A stretch of 64,000 nucleotides of DNA from NCBI RefSeq assembly GCF_013393945.1, contig NZ_CP040297.1:4248001-4312000 (forward strand). The letters run 5' to 3'. The notes beneath the pieces were generated by a model. It saw only the letters and a list, made by a program, of their open reading frames with translations. It was not told where the DNA came from and made no database searches. Every line of letters starts with the position of its first letter. Within the stretch, counting starts at the first letter, position 1. The stretch is from Nostoc sp. TCL26-01 (GTDB lineage Bacteria; Cyanobacteriota; Cyanobacteriia; Cyanobacteriales; Nostocaceae). This document shows, piece after piece, positions 50,047 through 59,537 of this stretch. The translations under genes were made by a program, and so were the position numbers.

Positions 50047-53000
50047 CTAGGCAATCAAACTAAAATCACTACCACTCAAAGTAATATCAGGATTACCCAA
50101 ACGGGCAAACTCAAACACAGTTCCCGTACCCAAAACATTACCATCCTGATTGTAGAATAAACTACCACTACCTTGGCTAAACACAATCCGGGCATTGCTG
50201 GCATTGACAAACTCATCATCACTGACAACAGCAAAATCAGATAAAGCCTGTCCCACACCATTAATCACAGCCGTGAAACTAGCCTTACTCAAGACAAATT
50301 GGTCTTGTCCCACTTCAAAAGTGCTAATGTAATCCACACCTAAAGTGCTGACTCCACCACCTTGGAACAAATACTTATCCCTACCAGCACCGCCAGTGAG
50401 AATATCATCACCCGCACCGCCAAAGAGGGTATCATCTCCAGCTAAACCTTGGATTTGGTCATTACCACTACCACCACTGAGGATATTATTCAACGAATTA
50501 CCAGTGAGACGGTCATTACCCGTACCACCAGTAGCATTTTCGATGACGTTATTAGCTGAGAGAATCAATTTGAGATTGCTATTCACAGTCTGTGAAGTAG
50601 TCACACCCAAATTCACCTTCACGGCCACAGTGCTACCTGTAAAGTCAATCGTATCGATACCACCTGTCGCAGTTTCGGAAATGGTGTCAGTTCCCAAGGC
50701 AGTATTCGCTACGAAAGCATAAGTATCATTGCCAGTACTACCGGAGAGGGTGTTATTAGCACTATTACCCTTGAGAATGTTATTACCTGCATTCCCTGTC
50801 CCATTGATAGCGGCTGTGCCTGTAAGAGTGAGGTTTTCCACATTGGTCGGCAATGTGGTGGTGACAGCAGCACTGAGGGTATCAGTGATAGTTGTGGTGA
50901 CAGTATTGCTTGTTCCCAGAGTCGCATTGGTGGGAGATGTCAGTCTGAAGGTAAAGGTTTCATCTGCTTCGTTAACTGAATCATTGAGAATGGGGATATT
51001 GATGACCTTACTTGTCTCGCCTGGGTTGAAAGTCAGAGTTCCAGTAGTGCCAGTGTAATCTGAACCGGCGATCGCTGTAACACCAGCTGTGCCATATTGA
51101 ACTGTGATAACTTGGCTACTGGCTTGGGAGAGAGTGACGGTATATGCTGCGTTTTGCGGACTCGTCAAGCCTTCAACTATTGTCTGACCAGGACTAAGAT
51201 TAATGGTGATGCCAGAAGGATCATCATTAGTAATGGTTCCGGTGACGGCTGTTGCTGTACCGATGGTGTAACCTGTGCCGCTTGCTAGGGTTAAAGCAAC
51301 GGTTTCGTTACTTTCCACGGTGGTGTCGGCGGTGGGGTTCACAGTCAAGATGGCTGTACTTGCACCCGCAGCAAAGGTAATTGTACCTGTGGTGGCTGTG
51401 AAACTGGCTGCACCTGTTTGGGTGTAGTCGGTGTTGAGAGTGGCTGTACCTGCAACACCAAAGTTGATAGTTAAAGCATTGGTAGTACTACCTGTGCGGG
51501 TGAAGGTGTAAATTAGGTTGGTTGTGCCGTCTTCGGTGACACTAGCTGGTGATACTGCTAGGGTGATAGATGGGAAATCATCATTAGTAATGGTTCCAGT
51601 GACGGCTGTTGTCGTACCGACAGTGTAACCTGTGCCGCTTGCTAGGGTTAAGGCAACGGTTTCGTTATTTTCAACAAAGGTATCTGCGGTGGGGTTAACC
51701 GTCAAGATAGCTGTACTTGCACCCGCAGCAAAGGTAATTGTACCAGTGGTGGCTGTGAAACTAGCTGCACCTGTTTGGGTGTAGTCGGTGTTGAGGGTGG
51801 CTGTACCGGCTACACCAAAGTTGATGGTTAAAGCATTGGTAGTACTGCCTGTGCGGGTGAAGGTGTAAGTGAGGTTGGTTGTGCCGTCTTCGGTGACACT
51901 AGCTGGTGATACTGCTAGGGTGATAGAAGATAAAACACTACCGATAGTGATAGTTTGGTCAGAAAATCGTATTTGTTCAATTTCCCGTAATGTATCTACT
52001 CCATCACGATTAGCCACTGTGTCGGTAACTGTAAATACACCTGCGCTACTGGTTACTTGATATTGAGAACGAGTACCCAAATAAACGGCGATATCATTAC
52101 CTGCACCACCATAGAGAGTATCTGAGCCAGAGCCTCCCGATAACTTATCATCACCCTGTTCACCAAACAAACGGTCATCGCCACCGTTGCCTTGGAGAGT
52201 GTCGTTACCTAAACCACCAAACAAATCATCATCGTTATTTGTGCCTGTGATAATGTCATCAACTACCGCAGTTTTCAAATTGAAATCACTAACTAAAAGT
52301 TGTGATTTACTAATCCCATCAATTTTTAACCGATAATAGTAAGTATCGTCAAAAACATTATAGCGAGTTGTAATTAGCGCATTGCCATCAGGATTATCAC
52401 TGGTGAGAATTAAGATGGTATTGAAGTCACTAATGCCAATAGTTCTGACATCAATTTGGTCTTGTCCCTTTTGAAAATCAACTACTAAATCTTCGTCTCG
52501 TGTCGCACCAGAACCATTGAAATATTCTAAAACAAATTGGTCTTTACCTGCACCACCATAGAGAGTATCTGAGCCAGAGCCTCCCGATAACTTATCATCA
52601 CCCTGTTCACCAAACAAACGGTCATCGCCACCGTTGCCTTGGAGAGTGTCGTTACCTAAACCACCAAACAAATCATCATCGTTATTTGTGCCTGTGATAA
52701 TGTCATCAACTACCGCAGTTTTCAAATTGAAATCACTAACTAAAAGTTGTGATTTACTGATCCCATCAATTTTTAACCGATAATAGTAAGTATCGTCAAA
52801 AACATTATAGCGAGTTGTAATTAGCGCATTGCCATCAGGATTATCACTGGTGAGAATTAAGATGGTATTGAAGTCACTAATGCCAATAGTTCTGACATCA
52901 ATTTGGTCTTGTCCCTTTTGAAAATCAACTACTAAATCTTCGTCTCGTGTCGCACCAGAACCATTGAAATATTCTAAAACAAATTGGTCTTTACCTGCAC

Positions 53001-54495
53001 CACCATAGAGAGTATCTGAGCCAGAGCCTCCCGATAACTTATCATCACCCTGTTCACCAAACAAACGGTCATCGCCACCGTTACCTTGGAGAGTGTCGTT
53101 ACCTAAACCACCAAACAAATCATCATCGTTATTTGTGCCTGTGATAATGTCATCAACTACCGCAGTTTTCAAATTGAAATCACTAACTAAAAGTTGTGAT
53201 TTACTAATCCCATCAATTTTTAACCGATAATAGTAAGTATCGTCAAAAACATTATAGCGAGTTGTAATTAGCGCATTGCCATCAGGATTATCACTGGTGA
53301 GAATTAAGATGGTATTGAAGTCACTAATGCCAATAGTTCTGACATCAATTTGGTCTTGTCCCTTTTGAAAATCAACTACTAAATCTTCGTCTCGTGTCGC
53401 ACCAGAACCATTGAAATATTCTAAAACAAATTGGTCTTTACCTGCACCACCATAGAGAGTATCTGAGCCAGAGCCTCCCGATAACTTATCATCACCCTGT
53501 TCACCAAACAAACGGTCATCGCCACCGTTGCCTTGGAGAGTGTCGTTACCTAAACCACCAAACAAATCATCATCGTTATTTGTGCCTGTGATGTTATCAT
53601 TCACAAGCGCAGTACTGAAGTTGAAATCACTGGCTAGCAGTTGCGATTTACTAATTCCATCAATTTTTAACCGATAATAGTAAGTATCGTCAAAAACATT
53701 ATAGCGGGTTGTAATTAGCGCATTTGCTTCGGGATCATCATTAGCGAGAATTAAGATGGTATTGAAGTCACTAATGCCGATAGTTCTGACATCAATTTGG
53801 TCTTGTCCCTTTTGAAAATCAACTACTAAATCTTCGTCTCGTGTCGCACCAGAACCATTGAAATATTCTAAAACAAATTGGTCTTTACCTGCACCACCAT
53901 AGAGAGTATCTGAGCCAGAGCCTCCCGATAACTTATCATCACCCTGTTCACCAAACAAACGGTCATCGCCACCGTTACCTTGGAGAGTGTCGTTACCTAA
54001 ACCACCAAACAAATCATCATCGTTATTTGTGCCTGTGATGTTATCATTCACAAGCGCAGTACTGAAGTTGAAATCACTGGCTAGCAGTTGCGATTTACTA
54101 ATTCCATCAATTTTTAACCGATAATAGTAAGTATCGTCAAAAACATTATAGCGGGTTGTAATTAGCGCATTTGCTTCGGGATCATCATTAGCGAGAATTA
54201 AGATGGTATTGAAGTCACTAATGCCGATAGTTCTGACATCAATTTGGTCTTGTCCCTTTTGAAAATCAACTACTAAATCTTCGTCTCGTGTCGCACCAGA
54301 ACCATTGAAATATTCTAAAACAAATTGATCTTTACCTGCACCACCAGATAGAGAGTCAGATCCAGTTCCGCCTGATAATTGGTCATCTCCACCTAGTCCA
54401 GAGAGTGTGTCATCGCCACCTAACCCCTGAATAATATCGTTGCCAGCAGTCCCGATCAAATTATTGTCGTCGTTGTTGGTTCCTTGAATAGCCAT
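50047..54495 (-). CDS. RTX calcium-binding protein with five 149-aa tandem units and Calx-beta domains
   Basis: The 1482-residue protein starts with hemolysin-type nonapeptides (GGDDTLSGLGGDD). It continues with five nearly identical 149-residue units, each made of DQFVLEYFNGSGATRDEDLV... and a GGLGNDTLQGNGGDDRLFG block. Two almost identical 119-residue Calx-beta repeats follow (SITLAVSPASVTEDG, ending GTITNDD) and a third, divergent Calx-beta (TINLSPGQTIVEG). The end is again RTX (GGSGNDQIQGLAGDDTLFGG) and a C-terminal segment ending DITLSGSDFSLIA. There is no N-terminal signal, so type I secretion via a C-terminal signal is expected; no dedicated exporter is adjacent. Probably a surface or S-layer-like calcium-binding adhesin; no enzymatic domain is seen. 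Confidence 0.9.
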   Translation of the reverse strand: MAIQGTNNDDNNLIGTAGNDIIQGLGGDDTLSGLGGDDQLSGGTGSDSLSGGAGKDQFVLEYFNGSGATRDEDLVVDFQKGQDQIDVRTIGISDFNTILILANDDPEANALITTRYNVFDDTYYYRLKIDGISKSQLLASDFNFSTALVNDNITGTNNDDDLFGGLGNDTLQGNGGDDRLFGEQGDDKLSGGSGSDTLYGGAGKDQFVLEYFNGSGATRDEDLVVDFQKGQDQIDVRTIGISDFNTILILANDDPEANALITTRYNVFDDTYYYRLKIDGISKSQLLASDFNFSTALVNDNITGTNNDDDLFGGLGNDTLQGNGGDDRLFGEQGDDKLSGGSGSDTLYGGAGKDQFVLEYFNGSGATRDEDLVVDFQKGQDQIDVRTIGISDFNTILILTSDNPDGNALITTRYNVFDDTYYYRLKIDGISKSQLLVSDFNLKTAVVDDIITGTNNDDDLFGGLGNDTLQGNGGDDRLFGEQGDDKLSGGSGSDTLYGGAGKDQFVLEYFNGSGATRDEDLVVDFQKGQDQIDVRTIGISDFNTILILTSDNPDGNALITTRYNVFDDTYYYRLKIDGISKSQLLVSDFNLKTAVVDDIITGTNNDDDLFGGLGNDTLQGNGGDDRLFGEQGDDKLSGGSGSDTLYGGAGKDQFVLEYFNGSGATRDEDLVVDFQKGQDQIDVRTIGISDFNTILILTSDNPDGNALITTRYNVFDDTYYYRLKIDGISKSQLLVSDFNLKTAVVDDIITGTNNDDDLFGGLGNDTLQGNGGDDRLFGEQGDDKLSGGSGSDTLYGGAGNDIAVYLGTRSQYQVTSSAGVFTVTDTVANRDGVDTLREIEQIRFSDQTITIGSVLSSITLAVSPASVTEDGTTNLTYTFTRTGSTTNALTINFGVAGTATLNTDYTQTGAASFTATTGTITFAAGASTAILTVNPTADTFVENNETVALTLASGTGYTVGTTTAVTGTITNDDFPSITLAVSPASVTEDGTTNLIYTFTRTGSTTNALTINFGVAGTATLNTDYTQTGAASFTATTGTITFAAGASTAILTVNPTADTTVESNETVALTLASGTGYTIGTATAVTGTITNDDPSGITINLSPGQTIVEGLTSPQNAAYTVTLSQASSQVITVQYGTAGVTAIAGSDYTGTTGTLTFNPGETSKVINIPILNDSVNEADETFTFRLTSPTNATLGTSNTVTTTITDTLSAAVTTTLPTNVENLTLTGTAAINGTGNAGNNILKGNSANNTLSGSTGNDTYAFVANTALGTDTISETATGGIDTIDFTGSTVAVKVNLGVTTSQTVNSNLKLILSANNVIENATGGTGNDRLTGNSLNNILSGGSGNDQIQGLAGDDTLFGGAGDDILTGGAGRDKYLFQGGGVSTLGVDYISTFEVGQDQFVLSKASFTAVINGVGQALSDFAVVSDDEFVNASNARIVFSQGSGSLFYNQDGNVLGTGTVFEFARLGNPDITLSGSDFSLIA
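51243..51940. repeat. Tandem 357-bp repeat (two Calx-beta units)
   Basis: Equivalent positions such as TGACGGCTGTTG at 51243 and 51600 are 357 bp (119 codons) apart. The two units are nearly identical, within the RTX protein gene. Confidence 0.8.
52121..54355. repeat. Five tandem 447-bp units inside the RTX protein gene
   Basis: TCTGAGCCAG occurs at 52121, 52568, 53015, 53462 and 53909, exactly 447 bp (149 codons) apart. The two units at the protein N-terminal side share one variant (ANDDPEAN, ALVNDNI); the next three share another (TSDNPDGN, AVVDDII). Confidence 0.95.
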
Positions 54496-54797
54496 ATTTT
54501 GTATTATTCCTGTGGGTCTGAATACCTTTCAGCGATTAACTGAGGAATTATGCAATGACTAGTAAATTTCTAGAAAAATCGCTTTTTATAAAGAAAATAA
54601 ATATTTAATATGAGTTTTCAAAAAATCTCATATTATTTGGTAGGAAATATGATATCTGAGACGTTGCATTGCAACGTCTCGAAGGGAGATGATGGGGATT
54701 GTGTTTAAAATGGGAAAATATCAATAATCATTGGGTAGTGCGATCGCCGAAGGCTTAAACTCCGCTTATCGCATTCTGCCCACTGTAGGTGATAACT
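54496..54797. other. Intergenic region with a palindrome, divergent RTX and Uma2 genes
   Basis: GAGACGTTGCA-T-TGCAACGTCTC (54658-54680) is a copy of the dispersed palindrome. AATATGAG/CTCATATT forms another small hairpin near 54607-54633. No gene. The RTX promoter must lie here on the minus strand. Confidence 0.6.
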
Positions 54798-55349
54798 ATG
54801 ACTGTGATTGTGGCTAAGTGGACGATTGACGAATATCACCGCATGATTGACGCTGGGATTTTGCGATCGCGTCAAGTGGAATTACTACAAGGGGAAATTG
54901 TCGAAATGTCGCCAGAAGGAGAACCCCATGCTTACTGTAGTCATGAAGCGGCGGAGTATTTAACGGATTTGTTAGGTCAGCGTGCCACAATACGTCAAGC
55001 CAAGCCTATCACCCTACCCAATAACTCAGAACCCGAACCAGATATAGCTATTGTCCAACGTTTAGGACGCGAGTATCGACAGCACCACCCCTATCCAGAA
55101 AATATTTTCTGGGTAGTTGAATATGCTAATACTAGTTTAGAAAAAGATTTAGAAACCAAAAGTAAAATCTACTCACAAGCAGGTATTTTAGAATATTGGG
55201 TTGTGAATCTGAAAAAGTTACATCTAGTGATATTTCGAGATATATTAGATGGAGAATACGCCACAAAATTAACATTGACTATAGGTACAATTCAACCACT
55301 TGCCTTCCCAGATATCTCTGTTGTAGTGGAACGAATTATTAACAATTAA
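54798..55349 (+). CDS. Uma2-family (DUF820) putative endonuclease (183 aa)
   Basis: It starts MTVIVAKWTIDEYHRMIDAG and shows the full family pattern: LLQGEIVEMSPEGEPHAYC, the first acidic motif SEPEPDIAIVQ, the second FWVVEYANTSLEKDLETKSKIYSQAGILEYWVVNL (PD-(D/E)XK-like E...K) and a short C-terminus. GTG 54789 is an alternative start. Biological role unknown; the family is abundant in cyanobacteria. Confidence 0.85.
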   Translation: MTVIVAKWTIDEYHRMIDAGILRSRQVELLQGEIVEMSPEGEPHAYCSHEAAEYLTDLLGQRATIRQAKPITLPNNSEPEPDIAIVQRLGREYRQHHPYPENIFWVVEYANTSLEKDLETKSKIYSQAGILEYWVVNLKKLHLVIFRDILDGEYATKLTLTIGTIQPLAFPDISVVVERIINN

Positions 55350-55558
55350 GACTTACACGGTGTCAAAATTAATTTGACAACAACCCCTGAGTGATTTTTT
55401 CCGAAATCTGAGAGATCGTTTTTTAACAGAATCTGCGTAATTCCCCTTCCTCAGCTTTTAGCAGGGAGGGGATGTAAGCGGGTCAAAAGCGAAACGTCCT
55501 ATTGGTAATTTTTACCGCAGGTAAAACAACCAATGGGACAGTTGAGTTTTTGACAACA

Positions 55559-55981
55559 TTATCTTTCGGGTTTGTCTTGAGAACGGATATATTCTTTGAC
55601 TATTTCTAGCGGTGCGCCACCCACCGAATTAACGGAGTAGGCATCAGTCCAAAAGCTAGGGTCTTTCTCTTTCCAATAATACTGTTTCAGGTAATCTTGA
55701 AATTCTTTTCTGATAATACGACTTGATGCTGATTTGAGTGAACCAATTAGCTGTGAAATATTGTTGTCAGGATGCACATCTATCAACAAATGCACATGGT
55801 TATCTTCACCACTGAACTCAGTAAGTAAACACTTGCGTTTTTCGCAAACACGATTAAATACTTCTTGTAACTTAACAAGTATTTCTTGTGTAATAACCTC
55901 TTTACGGTACTTGGCGATAAGTACGACGTGTAAGTGAATACTAAAAACAGCATGGGATGCTTTTCTAAACTGAGTTTTCAT
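55559..55981 (-). CDS. tnpA: IS200/IS605 Y1 transposase TnpA
   Basis: The 140-residue HUH enzyme has the metal-binding H-x-H (NHVHLLID, His62 and His64) and catalytic Tyr131 in the C-terminal helix (EIVKEYIRSQ). It would cut and join single-stranded DNA at the hairpin ends of the element. All key residues are present, so it may be active. Its ATG is 68 bp from the divergent tnpB start. Confidence 0.93.
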   Translation of the reverse strand: MKTQFRKASHAVFSIHLHVVLIAKYRKEVITQEILVKLQEVFNRVCEKRKCLLTEFSGEDNHVHLLIDVHPDNNISQLIGSLKSASSRIIRKEFQDYLKQYYWKEKDPSFWTDAYSVNSVGGAPLEIVKEYIRSQDKPER

Positions 55982-56049
55982 GTTGACAACTGATTTTCAC
56001 CAATGGTACTATACCATGAGTTTCAATTACTGTAAGGAGGTGGTAATTA

Positions 56050-57384
56050 GTGGCATTGCGTAGAGCAACTTTTAGGTTATATCCAACTAAAAAAGTGAAT
56101 GATTTATTACACTATCACCGGAGACTTCATAAGGAACTCTACAATGCCGCAGTATCTAATAGAATTACGTCTTACAAGAAGTTTGGTAAATCAGTTTCAT
56201 ACTTTGAACAACAGAACTGTCTGCCAGATTTCAAGGAAGTTTGGACTGAATACAAGCAAATAAATTCCCAATCATTGCAAGCAACATTAAAACGTGTTGA
56301 CTTAGCATTCACACGTTTCTTCAAAGGTCTAGGTGGCTATCCTAAATTCAAGTCAATTCGCCGCTATTCTGGTTGGAGTTATCCATCCTTTAGTGGATGG
56401 AAGTGCCACAGTATAGGTGACAACGGCTATTTAGAACTGGCTAAAATTGGCTCTATCCAAATGCGTGGTCAAGCTAGGTTATGGGGTCATCCCAAAGCAC
56501 TAGATATAGTTCACCGTAATGGCAAATGGTACGCATCTATAGTTTTGGATATAGATGATGAACTATTAAGAAATAGCCGCAAAACAGATAATGGTGTTAT
56601 TGCGATTGATCTAGGATGCAATGATGCAATTGCTTGGACTAATGGACAAGAAAATGGCTTGATTCCTGCGCCTAGATTTTTTAGGAATGCCGAGAAGAAA
56701 ATCAAGCAATTAAGTAAGGGTAAGCGTCGTAAACGTTCACCTAACTACAAGAAAAAACAGAAAGCTTCTAGGAGATGGAAGAAAGTTCAACAGCAGATTA
56801 GCAAAGTATATCGAAAAGTAGCCGAGTCACGTCAGAACTGGGTTCATCAAATTACCATACGAATAATTAGCGGTAGTAGCACGGTGGTAACTGAACAACT
56901 AGAAGTTAAAAACATGAGTGCCAAGGCTAAGAAGGGTAAACGTAAAAAGCAGAAGTCTGGACTAAATAAATCAATTCTTGATGTCGGAATGGGGATGATT
57001 AAACAATCCCTTAAGGCTAAGTTGGATGATGTTAGCGGTGTGTTTCTTGAAGCACCGACCAAGAAGATAAAACCATCTCAAACTTGCCCTAAATGTGGAC
57101 ATCAGGAAAAGAAAACCTTAGACCAGAGAGTGCATATTTGCAGCAATTGTGGATACACTCAACAACGTGATATCGCTTCTGGAGAAGTGTTGCTTCTTTG
57201 GCACTCAAATCAACTACCTGGGTTTGGAACGAACCTAGTAGGCGCAGATGATTCTAGCTCTACTTCACGTACCCGTAAACCTGCGGGAAGCATGAAGAAC
57301 CTGGGTCAGAGGAAGCGCCAGAAATCTCAGGCTACGCTGGGGGATGTAGAAACCCCTGGCTCAAACGAAGTTAGCCAGGGGTAG
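56050..57384 (+). CDS. tnpB: TnpB RNA-guided nuclease of the IS200/IS605 element
   Basis: The GTG start at 56050 follows a strong AAGGAGG. The 444-residue protein keeps the RuvC residues Asp187 (VIAIDLGCND), Glu282 (TEQLEVKNM) and Asp374 (QRDIASGE). The target-strand-loading zinc finger is C346-x2-C349 and C364-x2-C367. The tail after residue 380 (SSSTSRTRKPAGSM...) is typical, because the 3' end of the gene overlaps the omega RNA. TnpB uses that RNA to cut DNA next to a short TAM and keeps the element in place. Intact in sequence. Confidence 0.92.
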   Translation: MALRRATFRLYPTKKVNDLLHYHRRLHKELYNAAVSNRITSYKKFGKSVSYFEQQNCLPDFKEVWTEYKQINSQSLQATLKRVDLAFTRFFKGLGGYPKFKSIRRYSGWSYPSFSGWKCHSIGDNGYLELAKIGSIQMRGQARLWGHPKALDIVHRNGKWYASIVLDIDDELLRNSRKTDNGVIAIDLGCNDAIAWTNGQENGLIPAPRFFRNAEKKIKQLSKGKRRKRSPNYKKKQKASRRWKKVQQQISKVYRKVAESRQNWVHQITIRIISGSSTVVTEQLEVKNMSAKAKKGKRKKQKSGLNKSILDVGMGMIKQSLKAKLDDVSGVFLEAPTKKIKPSQTCPKCGHQEKKTLDQRVHICSNCGYTQQRDIASGEVLLLWHSNQLPGFGTNLVGADDSSSTSRTRKPAGSMKNLGQRKRQKSQATLGDVETPGSNEVSQG

Positions 57385-57390
57385 TTCATG
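57150..57390 (+). ncRNA. Probable omega RNA overlapping the 3' end of tnpB
   Basis: In this family the guide scaffold is transcribed from the tnpB 3' end and the element right end. The hairpin 57353-57381 fits its last part. Boundaries are inferred from family knowledge, not seen directly; the guide would be the bases after the right tip (near 57390). Confidence 0.45.
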
Positions 57391-57961
57391 TGGTTCTCAT
57401 CATATCTAGACTTCTTAACATAGTTAAACGTGAATCTAACCACTCATCTGTAAACCATCCATAAGGTAGAATTTCTTCACCTGCATTAGCACTAATTCCC
57501 ATCAACCAAATATGGGCAGCTTTCATAAATATAGGAATTGATTCCAGTTCATCTTGACTAAGTTGACGAATAGTTTGATAACCTTCAACAAATTTATTCC
57601 TAACTGTAATATTTATGTTCATTCTTAGCGATGCGTGGAGAAATTTAGCAATATCAAAAGCACGCCAACCATAGCCACATTGATCAAAATCAAATAGTGT
57701 CGGCTTCGCCTGACTTTGTGCGTGTAAAAATGCTAATACTTCTAGCTCAAAATCAATCTCTTGCTTATTTCGCCAACTACGTCGATAAATTCGCAAAATA
57801 TAATTTTTGTCTTCTGTTTCTACTAAATAAGTATCATCGAGTCCTCGTTTATACAACTTGCAACCAAGAGGCATACTGATTGGATAATGGCAGAGTACAG
57901 TATTAATTAAAGCTGCACCATCAGGAATCGAATGAATAACAGAAATGTAAGATTGCTCCAT
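57386..57961 (-). pseudogene. Phosphotransferase (APH/homoserine kinase-type) with the catalytic core deleted
   Basis: The first 90 residues (MEQSYISVIHSIPDGAALIN, RGLDDTYLVETEDKNYILRIYR) match the N-lobe of aminoglycoside-phosphotransferase-like kinases. The frame then jumps from FELEVLAFLHAQSQ directly to PTLFDFDQCGYGWRAFDIAKF, a C-lobe segment that normally follows the catalytic HGDxHxxN loop. About 130-150 residues are missing in frame, including that loop. The 3' end touches the IS element, so the last residues may also be altered. A non-functional remnant is likely, although the frame stays open. Confidence 0.75.
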
Positions 57962-58049
57962 AATTTTTTCAGTCAGTCAAGTTAGCAAGATGAAACTGAA
58001 ATGTGTAAAGTTTGAAAAGGTTAATAAAAGTTTTCCCGAATATCCACCG

Positions 58050-59213
58050 ATGACTTCTAATTTAGCGCTCTACAAAGCCATAGCTGATCAAATTACCACA
58101 AGTCCCCAACAACGCATTACTTTTGCTGAATACATGGACATGGTACTATATCATCCTGAATATGGTTACTATGCCAGCAATGCAGTCAAAATTGGCTTAC
58201 AAGGTGGCGACTTTTTCACCTCCGTTAATCTGGGATCTGACTTTGGTGAGTTACTCGCAGAACAATTTGTGCAGATGTGGGAAATATTGGGGAAACCTGT
58301 ACCCTTTTATTTGGTAGAAATGGGTGCGGGACAAGGACTTTTGGCGTTGCATATCCTACAATACACTCAGCAAAAATATGCCGATTTGTTTGCTGGATTG
58401 CAATATCTCATTGTGGAAAAATCTCCAGGATTAAGACAAGAACAACAACAGCGTTTACAAGACTTACCTGTGCATTGGTGCAATCTCGAAGACATTACAC
58501 CTAACTCAATTACTGGCTGTTTCTTTGCTAATGAATTAGTCGATGCCTTTCCTGTACATCAGTTTATTGTAGAAGACAGGGAACTGCGCGAGATTTATGT
58601 AACTCTGGGGGAAGATGGGAAGTTAGAGGAAGTTACGGGAGAACCTTCTACACCCCAGCTAGCAGCATATTTCAACTTAGTAGGGATTGATTTAGCGTGT
58701 GGTGGTTATGGGGATGGCTACCGTAGTGAAATTAATTTAGCAGCTTTAGACTGGTTGAGTATAGTAGCAGACCGCTTACAACAAGGGTATGTGCTAACAA
58801 TTGATTATGGCTACCCCGCTAGTCGTTACTATAACCCCAGGCGATCGCTAGGAACACTCCAGTGCTACTATCAGCATCGTCATCATGATAACCCCTATGT
58901 CAATCTGGGACAACAAGACATCACCGCCCATGTTGACTTTACCGCTTTAGAACGATGGGGTGAAAGTTGTAGTTTAGAGAAGGTTGGTTTGACGCAACAA
59001 GGTTTATTTTTGATGGCGCTAGGCTTAGGAAACCGCATTGCAGCCCTCTCTCACCAAGAAATACCCATATCTGAGTTGCTAAAACGACGGGAAGCACTAC
59101 ACCAACTCATTGATCCTACAGGATTAGGTAACTTTGGCGTGTTAATTCAAAGCAAAGGATTAGAGAAAAAACACTCTTGGCAAATACTCAAAGGATTAGC
59201 GATGCCAGAGTAA
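58050..59213 (+). CDS. MidA/NDUFAF7-like SAM-dependent methyltransferase
   Basis: The start MTSNLALYKAIADQITTSPQ at 58050 matches usual family N-termini; the frame also opens at 57990. The protein (387 residues) shows ITFAEYMDMVLYHPEYGYYAS, FFTSVNLGSDFGELLAEQF and the SAM motif YLVEMGAGQGLLALHIL. It continues with FANELVDAFPVHQF and LTIDYGYP. The human homologue methylates an Arg of complex I; in cyanobacteria a similar role for NDH-1 is possible but not shown. Divergent from the phosphotransferase remnant. Confidence 0.87.
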   Translation: MTSNLALYKAIADQITTSPQQRITFAEYMDMVLYHPEYGYYASNAVKIGLQGGDFFTSVNLGSDFGELLAEQFVQMWEILGKPVPFYLVEMGAGQGLLALHILQYTQQKYADLFAGLQYLIVEKSPGLRQEQQQRLQDLPVHWCNLEDITPNSITGCFFANELVDAFPVHQFIVEDRELREIYVTLGEDGKLEEVTGEPSTPQLAAYFNLVGIDLACGGYGDGYRSEINLAALDWLSIVADRLQQGYVLTIDYGYPASRYYNPRRSLGTLQCYYQHRHHDNPYVNLGQQDITAHVDFTALERWGESCSLEKVGLTQQGLFLMALGLGNRIAALSHQEIPISELLKRREALHQLIDPTGLGNFGVLIQSKGLEKKHSWQILKGLAMPE

Positions 59214-59322
59214 AAGTCAATGGGAAAAATTAAAACTCTATTTAAGAATGCTGTATCGGCTGGATATGGACTAGCATAACAATTACTACTATGAAGTCGA
59301 GCATTAGAGGGGAGTAATAATT

Positions 59323-59418
59323 ATGACGACTCACGATCTATTAATGTTAGTAACGCTACTCACTCCTGGTATCTTGCTATCAGTTCTCATCATGGCAACT
59401 TTTGCCGCAGGTGGCTGA
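59323..59418 (+). CDS. Single-TM peptide (31 aa)
   Basis: GGGGAG lies 9 bases before ATG 59323, and the product MTTHDLLMLVTLLTPGILLS (then VLIMATFAAGG) is one hydrophobic helix. The length and character match small thylakoid-complex subunits, but I do not recognise a named one. Being very short, it is a moderate-confidence call. Confidence 0.5.
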   Translation: MTTHDLLMLVTLLTPGILLSVLIMATFAAGG

Positions 59419-59537
59419 TTGCTGGATTTGAGTGTATGTGGTACAAAATTCAAAAGTTTGTACAGACGCGAAATTCCGCGTCTCTACTTACAATCAAATC
59501 ATGGACAAGGGATTGCTGTACTCAAGGAACGTGAATA

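Larger units (their letters stand above)
55440..57390. mobile_element. IS200/IS605-type insertion sequence (divergent tnpA and tnpB)
   Basis: It contains a Y1 transposase gene on the minus strand and a tnpB gene on the plus strand. The ends carry similar hairpins: CCCCTTCCT/AGGGAGGGG at 55443-55470 and CCCCTGGCT/AGCCAGGGG at 57353-57381. This fits the palindromic ends of the family, which has no inverted ends or target duplication. Exact tips are not determined. The right end abuts the 3' end of a decayed phosphotransferase gene. Confidence 0.8.

Noticed and set aside
50345..50722. Pro/Val-rich frame opposite the RTX gene
   Set aside because: Shadow of Gly/Asp-rich RTX codons on the other strand; no start signals.
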